A stretch of DNA of 64,000 bases from Brachionus koreanus (lineage: Eukaryota; Rotifera; Eurotatoria; Ploima; Brachionidae): contig PJRA01000555.1 in NCBI GenBank assembly GCA_016987375.1, forward strand, positions 838,609 to 902,608, in the 5' to 3' direction. The notes beneath the pieces are model-generated. The model saw only the letters and a list, made by a program, of their open reading frames with translations. It did no database searches and had not been told where the DNA came from. Position numbers and translations under genes: made by a program. Of the stretch, positions 25,775 to 38,826 are shown one piece after another. How positions within the stretch are numbered: position 1 is the stretch's first letter; each line of letters opens with the position of its first letter.

Positions 25775-28773
25775 TCAATTTTTATTTTCTAAGCAACTAA
25801 CTGGTACCCATGTTGGTTCATTTTGAACGCGACATATAGTTTCGTACAACTGTTCAAATGTTTCATTCATATCACTAATTCGAATAGTTTTATCAAAAAA
25901 ATGTGCATACAATTCCTCTATTTCTCTACCTCGGTCAATTATGTCCAAGAGATCAGTTTCTTTTAAATTTTCGTTCATGCTAGCTTTCAGTTCTTTGAGC
26001 TTGTTTAGACTAGGAGGAGCAACATAAATTACGTATGGCATCAAATTTGAGCATTTTAATGCCCGCAACGCTTGCGGATACAAATTCAAAATACATATTT
26101 TGTTATTTTCGATTACTTTGCGAATAGATTCGTAGCTAGTGCCGTACAAATTTTTCTCAAATTCTCCATGCTCAATAAATCTTCCTTGTTTAATGTCGAC
26201 TTCAAATATATGCTTAGGCAAAAAGTGATAGTCTTTGCCGTTTATTTCTTCTTTGCGAGGTGGCCTGGTCGTGTGTGGCACAGCTACTTCAAACATAGAA
26301 GGATATGATTGCATTAGCCGCTTTCTTAGCTCATGACGACCGATACTATGAGGACCGATCAGAATTATGGGTCGTTTTTGCTCTGGTTTATGCAATACAA
26401 CTTCTTCGTAAGTAAATTGTTCGTCAAGAGACATAAATTTTCGTCTTGGATTTTTCGAATGTTTTCTATAGCAAAAACCGCGTTTTTTCCTATCCATAAA
26501 ACTATCGCCAATAATGCAGTCTAATTTTTCATTTCTTTTTTCCTGAAACTCTTGCGATGGTATTAGGCCAGCTAAACTTGTGCCATTGTGATCACCTTCT
26601 TTGTAAGCTTGCCACCATTGTGCATCATCATCATTGATCACATGCAATATATCGCCTTTATTAAACGCCAGGCCGAGTTCTTTGCATGGCAAGTACAAAT
26701 CTTCTTGTGGAACATAGCTAAACAACGCTTTGATGTGCAGTGTTTTGTCTTTTAGCTTTATGGGCTTGCTTGGGGAGTCAAGTTCAACTGGTTCATAGGA
26801 CATATTGGGTATAATCAAAAAACTAATCAAACCAGTTAAATTAGCCAGCAGTTCGCATATATCATTGATTGTTTTTCCTCTAACTGGCAAATTGTTTATT
26901 TCTAGAATTTGGTCATCCTCGTGCAATAGTCCACTTTGATAAGCAGCACCCCCAATTACAATTCTTGATATCATAATGTTACCCTCTCTATTTCGTATGG
27001 TTGCTCCTAAAGGTGCCGATGTCTTTTCAATATTGACTAACTTGAGATTATCGACACAATAGTGTTCAGCTTTTTTAAGCAAATACTTTCCTTCGTCGCT
27101 AATTAAGCTTTCATCTTCAATTACTTCGGTTTCAGTTGTTTCATTGTTCTCTTCCAATTCTAATTCTTTTAATTTCAATGCCAATGTTTTGTTTTCATTT
27201 TGTTGTTTTAGTGTGTGCTGTTCATACAAAGCTGCCGATTCATCGTGTGCATGCGCCAAATACTTCATGCCATCCAAAAGACGCGTCAATTCGTCATATT
27301 CAGACTGTTCATTTTTAAATGTGTCAAGCAGCTTCATTGCCTATTTCAAATAACAAAATATATATTTAATTTGCTATTTTATATTAAATTTCTATTTAAA
27401 GAATTAAATCCAAAGATTTAATTTAATTTTAAATCCTTAGATTTATGAATTAAGTATAAGTTGTAGTTGTTGTTGTTTTTTTTTTTTTATATTTTATTTT
27501 ATTCGAACGAGGACTTATTTTAGTAATTAGTCTCCTATCAAAAAGCCTTAAATTCTAATTAGGTTATTTATTTTACAATACATTATGGTTGTTGTAGTTG
27601 TTGTTTTTTTTGAATATACAATTTTTTTAATTCAATTTTATTTTTATGTATTTCAAAGTAAAAAGTTTGATTAATCTAATCACATACAAAAAACTGAAAT
27701 TATTATTTTTTTATCCTTTCTAATAATAGATAATTAGAATAATAATATCGTAAAGATATTAAATAACAATAGACAAATAAATGTTACAATTATGTACTTA
27801 CATCAGTAATCATATGTGTTACATTGTTTGTTGACGGCTTAAAATCATATTTGGCACATAAATTAATAAATTTGTTGTATAAACCCAAAGTTGTATTATT
27901 TTGTATGTCAGTGGAGGTCTCCTCTAGTGTATTAGTTCTATCGGTATCAAAAGAGCGTATCAAAATATTAAATTCTTCATCTGTTGATTTTACTGATTCT
28001 TTAATTTCGATAAGCTCTAGTTTAGCTCCAGTTGGTTTAGGTGTAGGAGCCCGTTCTCTACTTAAATCATGTTCTGCATCTTCTTCTATTTCAAAACCAC
28101 TATTGATCATTCCATTCTTTTGTTTATCAAAAAGCAATTTGCCTGTACTAACCTTTGGAGTCTCACTAGCAGGACTGTCGGTGACATTTAGCTTTGACTT
28201 TGATTCTTCGTCAATAAATTGCAGCGAAGAATAGGACTGATTTATAAAAGTAAGAAGTTTATTTTGAACAATGGGTTGTGGTTGCGGTGGAGGATAGCAA
28301 GGCTTTGTTTTAAACTCTGGCACAAAATTATCTGGACAGTCAATAGCCATTTCTCTATGATCACATGATTCATCAATTAATATTTCTTCGAAATAGTCAG
28401 TTACATTGTTGTCAAATGCAAGATTGTTGAAAAATTTTCGTGTCTTTGGGGATGAAGATGAAGAAGAGATTATGACTGATTCAGATGAGCCAGTCGATGA
28501 AGGAGAGCTAACAGAAACTATGGTAGATTTGTTTTTTTGTCTTGAACTTGTCGATGATGCTGAAGTAAAAGTTTTTTTGTCATTCGAACTTGTCGATGAT
28601 GCAGAAAAAAGACTAAGTTGTTGGTCAAATTTTTCCACACTAATGCTCAATTCGTGTACAGGTGGTGACGGTGCCTGTCTTTTTGTCTGAGGCGACGAAG
28701 TAATATGCTTTTTAAAGCCAAACTTAGGTATCAAATTCGACATTATATTTTTACTTTCTGTTTGCATTACCAT
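25775..28773 (-). CDS. PALS1: PALS1/Stardust (MPP5) MAGUK polarity scaffold
   Basis: Two coding exons, 27802-28773 and 25775-27340, join in phase 0, giving about 845 residues from the ATG at 28773. In order: a Ser-rich N-terminus; HREMAIDCPD, the conserved ECR1 Par6-binding motif; a segment matching the region before the L27 domains (KNGMINSGFEIEEDAE); L27N (about 255-320); L27C (326-370); PDZ (about 424-503, with the family SGLLHEDDQILEIN block); SH3 (about 520-590, FNKGDILHVINDDDAQWWQA); a basic hook; and guanylate kinase-like domain (about 650-832, KRPIILIGPHSIGRHELRKRL, FIEHGEFEKNLYGTS). It would link Crumbs to PATJ and Par6 at apical junctions. The GUK domain is non-catalytic in this family. 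It is longer than vertebrate PALS1 (675) because of the N-terminal extension. A TATTTTAG acceptor 25-35 bp upstream of the ATG implies a 5' UTR exon or trans-splicing. Confidence 0.92.
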
Positions 28774-31700
28774 TTTTGGGAAAATTATCAATAAAAATTC
28801 ATTAATAATCTAAAATAGAAAATTGATATGAACAAAAAAAAATGTTATGGGATTAATCAAATAACAAGGTATGCTAATTGACATGAAATTTGAGCAAGTG
28901 TTTTGAATAGTTTTTGGTTCAATAGTCGCGCAAAAAAACTAAAAACTAGACATATTTGAAATAATAGATCTAAAGTGATGTCAAATGAATACAAAAAAAA
29001 AGAAGAAGGGTAGAAAAGCTCAAATTTTATAATTAAAAATAAATGTATTGTGTTTAATTTATAGCTGGTTTAATTTAGTACGAATAGTAAACAAATTTTT
29101 TTGTTTGTTTTAACACCGGTTAATACCTGCTTTAAAATAAATTAAGAAAAAATTCTAATTGGAATTAAAAAAAAAAGAAAAATCTTAATCAGTAAATGAA
29201 ATCCTATTGAAAGGTTTCGTCGCATATGTCCGGCTTTTTATTGCCTAATTAATGGACAAACAGCGAAAACAAACACTGTCTGTTTTCATTTTTTACTCAC
29301 AGCCATTTTTAGATTGTCGTTTTTTTTTTCCTTGTCATAAAATAATAATTTTCTATGACTACTAAGATTCAATCGATAATTGCTAGGTCATCGATATACA
29401 AATCTCGACTTTTACCTGTGTATGTACATTTAACTAAGCTAAAGACAATTGCCTTGACATTTTGATTATCAAGTGAATTTGATCAATCAGTAATTTTTTT
29501 AACACTACTCGGTCTATTTATTTTATCAATTATCGACACACTTAAATGCATCTCTCATGACAATTGATACTGATTTATTTTCTTAACACTATTTAAATCT
29601 TTCTGTTATTCAAAAACTTTTCTCATCACTATTGCTGAATAAAAATTATCTTTTAATATCTTGTTTTGTATATATAGATAATCAATGTAAGATAATTCAA
29701 TATGTTTAATTAAATAAAAATTATTTTCATAGACCAATTTAATTTTCTAAATTTTTAAAATATTAAAGCCATATTCAAAAGCATTTAAAAGGAATCGAGC
29801 ATTATAGAGAATCAGGCAACCAAATATTAGAAACTTTTTTATCTAATAATAAGTATTTGTTTGCTAATTAAAAATATTTGCCTAAATAAGAAAAAATAAA
29901 ATGTTCTATTTTTTTAAAATATTTTTTGTAACGAAGCTTTACAAAAGAAATTTTTTTTTTAATCAAATTGAACACATACCTTTAAATAATTTAATCATAA
30001 AAAACAGCAGTCTACATCAATGATGGGTTAATTGGAGATTTAAATTTAGTCAATCAGTCAGTCACTGTTACTTACAAAAACAAGACCTTTTAGCTAAATT
30101 TTATTGAATAAAACTTTTTAAAATAACTATCAACAATTGCCTAATTTAAATTCAAAGAAAAAAGAAAATAATTTCTTTTCATATTTATTCAGAATTGGCT
30201 CCTAAAATAATTTATATGTCTTTCAATATGTTTGGCCATTTATTTAAAAAAAAATGAAAAATGAGGGTCTTTAAAAAATAAATAAATATCTAAAAAAATA
30301 TTGATTATTGAGATGAATTAATTTATTTGAGAAATTTAAACTTTTTGTTAAGATGAAACACTAAATTACAAAAATAAAAAAATTAGATTCAATTTCTCCT
30401 AATTTAGACACTAGATTTAATTTAAATTGATATATGTGATAACCCTTTAACAAAGTGAAAGATATAAACTTTATTTAATGAGACCTAAAAGAAGAAAAAA
30501 GAAACAAATTCTAATCCTGGCTATATTAAATTACACAAATTTTGATATATTAGTGTTTTTTTTTAATACATTGACAATCTTTATGAAGTGTAGTGTTTCA
30601 AAAATTTTATTTAGACGCTATTTATGAATATTGTTGTCCTTTTTTAAGAGTCGTTAATAGAATATTTATCGATTTCCCTATTTGATAGAAATAAAGAAAA
30701 AAAGCTAAAATTTGAGCACTACTTAAAGTTAACTACTTTTCACCTTTATGATTCGGCTCATTTTATCTTAGCGCAAATATTTAGAATCATTTTTCCTGAG
30801 CAAAAGCTGTAAAAACATAAAAATTCCTTCTAAAAAATTAAACATTTTTAATTAAAGAAAAAATTTAACCGAATTGTTTTATCTCCAGCCAGGAGAATAA
30901 TTCTCAATGGGATTATTTGAATTTCCTGTCGTGTTTGTCAATTAGAATAATCGGTCTCATGAGGCAAATTGGATACAGAATTTAATTTCCCAAAAAAAAA
31001 AACAAAAAATTAATAAATTTCATAATAAAATTAACAAAATTTTAGATTAACTAAATTTTTTCCAAAATAACTTTTAAATTGTGACCTCGCTATAGAACTA
31101 CAATTAAAAATGAAGAAATGTTTTATCCAAAAGGCATATTTAGCAACAACAAAAAAAAAATGCTTAATGAAAGCTTCAATTAATCTTATCTTTTAATCAG
31201 ATAAAATAATTGTACCGAAAATTGAGGTCTTTTAAAAATAAAAAAAAAAGCAAAAGAAAAAAGAGCACTCAATTTTCGAATTGTTTGAAGCTAATCTTGA
31301 ACAAATTTGCCATTAATTAAAGTACATCTAATCTAAAGAAAGAAAAATATATGCAAAAATTAATTAAAACCCATTGATTTTATTAAATTTAAATTAGCTA
31401 TTTATTTGTTTAAAATCGTTTTCAAGACCTATAATTAATTTTGAATTAGTTCTAGGTCATTTTGTTGACATTGATTTTAAGCAGTCCATCACTAAACATA
31501 CCATCATATTATCTTAACCTTTGACTGTGACTAAATAAACGCATCAAATCGTGATCTATACAAGAACTATGCGTAATCTAATCTGTTTATTCAATTAATA
31601 ACAAAGCTAACAAGCTTCAAATGTTAAAAAAGCAAAGGTTATTCAAAAATCTACTTGAGAACGTTCGATTTTAATCCCATTTCCGTAGCGTGTTATCACT

Positions 31701-34700
31701 AAAACGGTCTTGATTTTTGTTTTCTTTGAAGCCTCGTTTTTTGACGTTGTTTACTTTCACTTTAAACCATTGAAAAATATTTACACTATTCACTAATCAC
31801 TTGTAAAAACACAAATCTCTTAGCTTTGTTTCTTAAGTGTGAGTGTTTTTTATTTTGAAGTTACGTAAAATAAAACTGAGAAAACGTGTTTACGTTCTTA
31901 TAACAGTTTTATGAAATGAAATTCTCTACAAGATCAGATCCCATATCCAAATTAGGACTTGAATTGCTCAAAAATCCACCCATTCAACAAGCACACAAAC
32001 ATGATTACGAATTTAATTTTGCACACAATGATTTTTTATTTAAACTCTCATGAAATTTCTTTTTAATTAATAATAGAAAAAAATTTAAACTATTTATTAA
32101 TTTTATAAAAAAAAAGTAAATAAAAATTATGCTTTGAATTTACTATGAGCTTATTTTTTAGTTGAAAAAGTTTTTTAACATTGTTAATTTAAAATTTGGA
32201 TCAGGATCAACCATGATGTAAATCTTAATTTTTCATTTTGGTCTCATTGATGAAAAAATTAGTCAACTAACAGCTTACGATACATAAGTACGAGGTTTAA
32301 GAACTATCAAATGTACCTGAATCTTGAATTTGCTTATCAACACTCAAGATAATTTTTAGATGGATTAAATAGGTTAAAAAAATTTTGTTTTTTTAATCAT
32401 TAAAATAAAAATTATATTAAATCTTTTAAATTTATTTAATTTTCAAAATTAAAAAAGATCATCAAAATTTTTCTTGAAATTTTATTAAATTATCATCTTT
32501 GAGATTTTTGAGAAAATCCGAAGCTTAAATTTAAACTTAATTACAGGTTGTCACTGTCAAACAACAATAGTTTTTATAAATTAAGAAACAATTAGTTAGG
32601 CTAAACTAAATTTTCTACTTATGAGTTACGATTCATTAACTCTTGATCCAAACATTTTTTCCCAATCTAGATTGTAGTTCTAAAATTTTGTTTAAATAAA
32701 GATTAAAGATGAGTGTGAACACGTTTTTATTTGAACATGGCCTGTATCTTATTTTTCTATTTCCTCGTTTTTATTATTAAGCTTTGAATAAACCATTTAT
32801 TATTTAGATTCCCTTTCAAAACCATGAAATATTTGAGAAAGATCTTTGAAGAAAAAAACTAATTTGCAATAAAAAATTTAAAATCACTTTATCTGTCTAA
32901 TATAATCTGCTTTTTATTAAATTTACAAAAATAATTTTCGTGACCATACAAAAAATAAATCAAAATGCAACATGACACACAACAAGATTTGAAAATTATT
33001 TTACTAAAAAGACATTAATATGTAATTAGACATTAGCTCTAATTTTCTAGCAAATTCACGTAATTGTGATAATAGATAATACAAGAATGGTTAATTACAA
33101 GCTCATTAAAATATTAGATAAAATTTTTGGATTTGAATAATATTTTAAGCCAACTGTTTGAGATCATATGACCGGCCGTGATTTAAAACTGCACCAAAAT
33201 GAGGACATTAAATAGACCTTACTGAGAGCATGTTTGAAATGTTCACAATCGCTCCAATAAACACCCAAGTACTTGCCCAGAGCTAAATAACAAACTAATA
33301 ATTTAATTTAAGTATGAAAATTAACTACGTGATTTTTAATTGCAGATAATACTAGAAAATAAATGTACGAAATCAGACTGGATTTACTTAGAGCTGATTT
33401 ACTAATATTAAATTTCTAAAGGGCACGATTCGTGACTTGATATACTTTTAACCAAAAAAGATTAAGCGATAATAATTTAAAAAAAAAATGAATTTAATTT
33501 TTGAGGTGTATGAACACGTTTGAATCATCTGTAAATGCTTTTTTTTTATTCTGAAAAAAAAAAATGAAAGTTTAAAATTTGCTCAATTTGATTTTTCTAT
33601 TAAACAATTTGAGATAAATATGTCACAAATTTACTAGTCTTTGAATATGAAATGATTTATATCCATTTAGTCCTAGCTTTAAATCGTAAGCTCCTGTGTA
33701 TTGGACAATAATAAAAATATAAGATTAAGATGATAATGATTAAACCAAAATTAAAAAAAAATATATAAACTTAATCCAAAATAAAAAATACATTCATAAT
33801 TTAATGAATTTCCTATATCAAACAAACAAAAAAAAATAAAAATTTTTTATTTATACAAAAAAAAATAGTAAATTATTAACTTTTTAGTTAAGAAAGGTCA
33901 AAAAAACCCAAGTGGACTTTATTCTGAGAAAATTAATTTTTTTTTCGACATTGACTAAAATAATTAAAAAGCCCAAGGCACTTGTTCAACACAAAGAAAA
34001 AAAAACAACTTTCTTAATTAGATAATAATTTTGGTTAAATATTCAATAAACTCTTAGAGTTAAGTTTTTTTTTAACAACATTTTTGTGTAAATAGCTGAA
34101 GCCTCAAGTATTTGATACTTAAAAAAAAAGAATATATTTTTGTACATGGTTAGCATTTAGGGTTAGTTCCAGATTATTAAAATAATTGATGAATATGTAG
34201 GCAATGAATGAAAAAAAAACCAAAAGCTTTTTATTTGAATTTTTTTTACGAGACAAAAATGTGTACAAAAAAAACCTTAAAAAAAAGCGTTTTTTTAAAA
34301 TTTTCTAATTAAATTTATTTTTCTAGATTGTTTATTTGAATGTCTGTTTTAAAAATCAAATGTGTTTGTGGATTAACAAAAATATTCTATTTGAATATTT
34401 AACCAGGTTAATTTTTGAGAGAAAAAAATTAAAAAAAAAAAAATTCAAAATAAATAAAATTTAAAATCAACCGCCTATAGGCCAGAGAACTAGTGATTTT
34501 GTCATCTGTCAGTTTGAATTTCTAATTGCGTAACTAGCAGATAGGAAAATATAAATCTATCCGACTCAAATAATGGATTTGTGTTTAAGCGCAAGCTTTA
34601 AAATATGGACCAAGAAAAGTAAAAAACAAAATAATGACCTCTTAATTACTCAAACAATTTAGAAATGCACACAATTACGCTCTTTATAAATGGATTAGAG

Positions 34701-37201
34701 ATACAAAAGATGGAAAAATCTAGTCTGGGCGCTTATCTAATTTTCTCTTATCTATTATTTAATTTAGCTGACTCTCATTGTGATTGTATTCATTGCTAAC
34801 AAAGTGACATGGTAGACATTTGCAAATAGCTATTTATTTAAATTGTCTGAATTTTAGAATAATGTTTTGGCCTTAGTTTACGTTGCAAAAATCTAATAAA
34901 ATTTTAATTGATTCAGAAAGCCTTTTCAAAATGTCAATTTTAATCATAAAATACAAAATTGAACCGCTTTGCAACGCTTTATTTATTTGAACGCCATTTC
35001 GGACAAAAACAATATCAAATGTAAAAATATTTTATACTATTTTAGTTGTAGCCAGTCTTTTTATACATAGAAAAATTAATCATTAGGATTTAAATTGACG
35101 CAATTTTTAAAATAAAAAAATTTAATCTTGTGTTTAATTTTTTTATTGTTTTCTAAACTAATGCTTTAACATATCATCAACATAGGTTTAACTTTTAGAA
35201 ATTTATAGAGTTTCATCAAAGTGTGGATGCCTTAATAAAACACTGACAGAAAAAAAAAACACAAAATAAAAATATTTTTTGATTATTAGTAAAATTTTCT
35301 TTTTAAATGAACAGTTATAGCTAAAAATAAATAACAAAATAATACCAAGAATATTATTGTATATACACATTACACATTTTATTATTTGATTGTTTGAAGA
35401 AAAAATAAATTAAAAAGATTAAGTGATTTTTAATTTTGTAGAATTGTTAAATTCGAAACAGACAACAAATTAATCCTTATCTTTAATTGAATGAATTAAA
35501 TTTTTTTAAATTAAAGAAACTTAAAGAAAAAACAACACATCGAGAATAAATTCTAACAAATAACTAGAACAGATAAGATCATGAGAAATTTTTCTTGTAT
35601 ACAACATGGATAAACTTAAAAAATTTTTTTTATTGAATCCATGATGAGATTTTTATTTTTTTGACTCCTATTTGCCAAAGAACCTTGGTCTCAATTTGTG
35701 GCCAATAAACTAAATCAAAGTTTAATTGTTCCTATTTACAAAAAATAAAACAATGACCTTGATTTCATGTTTTTAATTATTGTCTCTTAAAAAAAATAAG
35801 TTTTCAAATTTATCTGAAGTATGTTTTGTTAATTGGAGCGTTCAAATGTTTCAGCTAAAGATTAAACGGGATTTTGAATGCAACTTGATACAATTTAGAT
35901 AAAAATTTAAATTAAAATTTTTTTTGAGAGAAAATTAGCCCTGTATTTTTTTTCACTAATCCTAATCAAATATCCCATTTGGTTGAATATTGTTAATTTA
36001 CCGTGACAAACATCAATTCTTTCACATTGATTAAAAATTTCTAAATCAAACTTAATTTATAAAACAAAGCAATTTATCATTTTTTTTCATGTCTATTTTT
36101 AATTTAAAATAATGGCCATCAATATACGCTTTTGAAAGAACAAAAAATAAAGAAGATAACTAATATACAAAACTGAATATAATCCCGTTCATTAAGAGTT
36201 AAAGATACTAAATTTTGATTGTTGAATAAGATTTTTTATGTCATTTAGACACAAAAGCAAACATAAAAAAAGATAAAAAAAAATGATTTTTTTCTAGTGT
36301 AAACTTGATATTATACTTTATTTTTTTTAAAACGCTTAATCCATTGTTTTTTTTCTAAAATCCTTTAACAATACAGAACAAATGAATTTCAATTGTGCTT
36401 CTAATCCCAAAACCTTGATTTTTAAAGGCTAAGATATTTTTTGTTAACTAAAAAATCTATATCAAAAATTAATTATTTTAATGAGAATAATGTTGCTCTA
36501 TTGTAAACAAATCTTTCTTCATTTCGAAAATAATTTAAATCTTTAAAATAAAAATTATCAAAATAAAGTCAATCAATTGATTAAAAGAAGCTGATTATTT
36601 TTTTAATTTTTGTGGACTGATCTATGATAAAATATTTTGATAAAATAAATTTGTACCTAAATTAAATTAATTGCTAAGCATGCATTTTTAGTTTTTTTGC
36701 TTAAAAGCTACTTTATTTGATAGAGATGATGTTTTTTAAAATTATCTCTGAGTCATCATATGAAAAATAAAAGAAATAAAATTAACTATTTTCACTAAAT
36801 TCAAATTTTTTATAAACAGAATCATATTGGTATTGAGAAATTCAAATACAAACAAAGCAAAAATTTTTCTTTTTTTGATAAATTAAAATTTGCTAAAATA
36901 AAATATTTTTAAAAATAAACTTCATAAAAGTGCATCATAGTAAATAGTTTGCTGCATTTTTTTATCTAAAATAAAATAATTACTGTCATTATTTAAGAAA
37001 ATCAAATCAATAATCGTTAAAATCTTATAAATCGAAAATTGAAATGTTGTTTTGTTTTTATTCGAGTTTCACAATGCCATCATTTTTTGCTTTCCAAGTA
37101 AAATAAACTAATTTGGGTTGATTCAAAAATAAATTGTAACATCATTAGCTAAATAATAATATTTATTAGGATTAAAAAAAATAGAGTAAACTTTAATTAA
37201 A
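28774..37201. other. 8.4-kb gene-poor stretch upstream of PALS1
   Basis: No open frame with protein-like composition, no RNA gene and no clear transposon. It should contain the PALS1 promoter and any 5' non-coding exons, and possibly regulatory DNA. A slightly less AT-rich patch occurs at about 31650-31760. A weak resemblance between 36827-36925 and 15998-16085 is noted but not called. Confidence 0.45.
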
Positions 37202-37841
37202 GACAGTAAAAACAATTTTTTAAAAAATTCGATTCATCATTTAATTTGAAAAATAAAAGTTTGATATAAATAAATTTTAAATTTTTATTAAGATTAAACA
37301 AAAAATGAGTGTAAATTTTAAAAATTAAATTTGCTTTAATTCTGAATTAGAAAAAAAAGATCTTTCTTTTAAAAAAAAAATTATTTCAAAGAAATTTTTT
37401 TTTTAAATTGCTTGGCATAAACATTTGAATTGTTTTCTAGTAAAAAAAAATTAAAAGCCTTTGGCTTTGTTTTAATAAAAAGATCCGTAAGAATAGTATG
37501 GGCATGGGTCACAAGGAGTATAAATTGGCAATGGACAAGGTGGCAAAAGTGGTGGTAATGGTGCAGGCATTGGCAAAGGCATTGGTGGAGGTAACAATGG
37601 CATTGGTGGAGGTAAGAGTGGCATTGGTGGTGGACCAGCTGGTACACATGTACAGCATTTCTTCTTTTTAGAACAGAGGCTACCCATTTTCAATGATTTT
37701 TAAATTGTTACTTTAAAAATTATCAGTTTTTGAATCGATTTTATTTGAATTATTTCTATACTTTCATATTTATATTAGCCAGAGAAATTTTGTTTACAAA
37801 CATAGATTTTGTAAACATTAACCATAAGAGCATTTTTATTT
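37202..37841 (-). repeat. left arm of inverted duplication
   Basis: The reverse complement of this 640-bp arm matches 40847-41447 almost throughout, including flanks on both sides of the small gene it contains. The two arms differ mainly by a 21-bp in-frame unit in the coding part and an insertion of about 18 bp 3' of it. Similarity stops abruptly at ACTGTC on the outer side and near AATAAAAATGCTCT on the inner side. Confidence 0.9.
37472..37687 (-). CDS. proline-rich microprotein with lipid-anchor N-terminus, copy 1
   Basis: A 71-residue protein starting at ATG-GGT. It begins MGSLCSKKKKCCTC: Gly2 with Ser6 fits the N-myristoylation consensus. The four Lys and four nearby Cys fit a polybasic plus palmitoylation signal, as in Src-family or similar anchors. 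The remainder is built of tandem P-P-P-M-P-L-L units followed by a Cys/Tyr-rich end (CDPCPYYSYGSFY). No enzyme domain. Inferred role: a membrane-tethered ligand for SH3, WW or EVH1 domains, or a structural protein. It has one 7-residue PPPMPLL unit more than the twin at 40999-41193. The conserved reading frame between copies, with an in-frame repeat change, supports real coding. Confidence 0.7.
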   Translation of the reverse strand: MGSLCSKKKKCCTCVPAGPPPMPLLPPPMPLLPPPMPLPMPAPLPPLLPPCPLPIYTPCDPCPYYSYGSFY

Positions 37842-38022
37842 TTATTCTAAAACTTTTTTTTATTTTAGCGTCACAAATTTAATAAAATTATTTTAGAAAG
37901 ATTTTATTCTTTTTTGAACTTTATTTTCATATTAAATTCATATTAAAATTTCTTAGTAATTTAAAAACTTAAAAAAAAAAAATTAAATTAATTTTATCTT
38001 GAAATTTTTTCATGAAATTTTC

Positions 38023-38585
38023 TTACCCGTATTGGCAAATTATTCCATGATCAAAGTAACTGGCAGTGCATGGACCGCTTTCGATGCATTTATCTCGTCC
38101 AATAATGGGTTTTGTGGTATAAAATGAGCACAAATTGTCACCTCCCTTTGGATGACCATCGCACCAAGTTGCAGGATAGACCTTGGAGCCATCTCGCCAT
38201 CTGAAATCAAATGGATTAGCGGCTGTTGCTATTGCTCCTACCTTCAAAAATTCATTCATTTAAAAATAAATAATAATTTTTGTTGCTTTTTTTTATTCAC
38301 CCAAAAATAATAATCTGGAAAAGCTTTATACAACTTGTACAAATCGTCTTGTCCAGACGAAACCTTAGGGCTGACTATACCACTATTATATTGTGAACTA
38401 CATGTTTGAAAGGCATTTGTAAATGATTTAGTTGTTCCTGCATAATAATAGCAATGGTTGAACTGGTAGCCATTATATTGACTAACAAAAGGATATGTAC
38501 AACCGATTTTAGTTGCGTTGTTTGCTTCAACACTGATTAAACTAGCTAAAAGTAATAAAGCTACACTGTTGACTAGTTGATTCAT
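38023..38585 (-). CDS. secreted C-type lectin-like protein
   Basis: Two exons, 38301-38585 and 38023-38241, join in phase 0 (YYFW to VGAIATAANP) across a 59-bp intron, giving 167 residues. The signal peptide is LVNSVALLLLASLISVEA. A single C-type lectin-like domain follows: YYYAGTTKSFTNAFQTC near the start, FWV, RWRDGS, and the terminal DHGIICQYG with paired Cys. The usual calcium- and sugar-binding EPN/QPD and WND motifs are absent; a Cys/Gly-rich insertion (WCDGHPKGGDNLC) is present instead. Carbohydrate binding is therefore doubtful. The stop codon overlaps a GTAAGA donor-like sequence, so an alternative longer C-terminus is possible. It lies head-to-head with the Hippo kinase, 241 bp between start codons, which may share a promoter. 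Confidence 0.75.
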
Positions 38586-38826
38586 TTCTTGTTTTTTTTC
38601 AAGTTGATTTTGTGTTTTTCTATTCGAAACAGGTTTATGTAGCGCAGAGGTGGGAAAATGACATAATTTTTGTAGATAAACATTCCAGGACAAAATTTTA
38701 AACGCAAAATTTGAATTAAGAAATAATTTATTATGAATTTTCAAATGAAGCTTTAAAAATTGTTTTTTTCTAATTTTTTTTTTTTTTGGAAAAAAAAATA
38801 AGAATCTTGTTTGGCAGTTGCATAAT

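Noticed and set aside
28406..28690. Plus-strand acidic frame of 94 codons
   Set aside because: It is the antisense shadow of the Ser-rich N-terminus of PALS1, whose conserved motifs lie on the minus strand.
37381..37647. His/Cys-rich 88-codon minus-strand frame
   Set aside because: It is a shifted reading of the CCA/CCT-rich repeat in the microprotein gene; the MGSLC frame is the one conserved in both copies.
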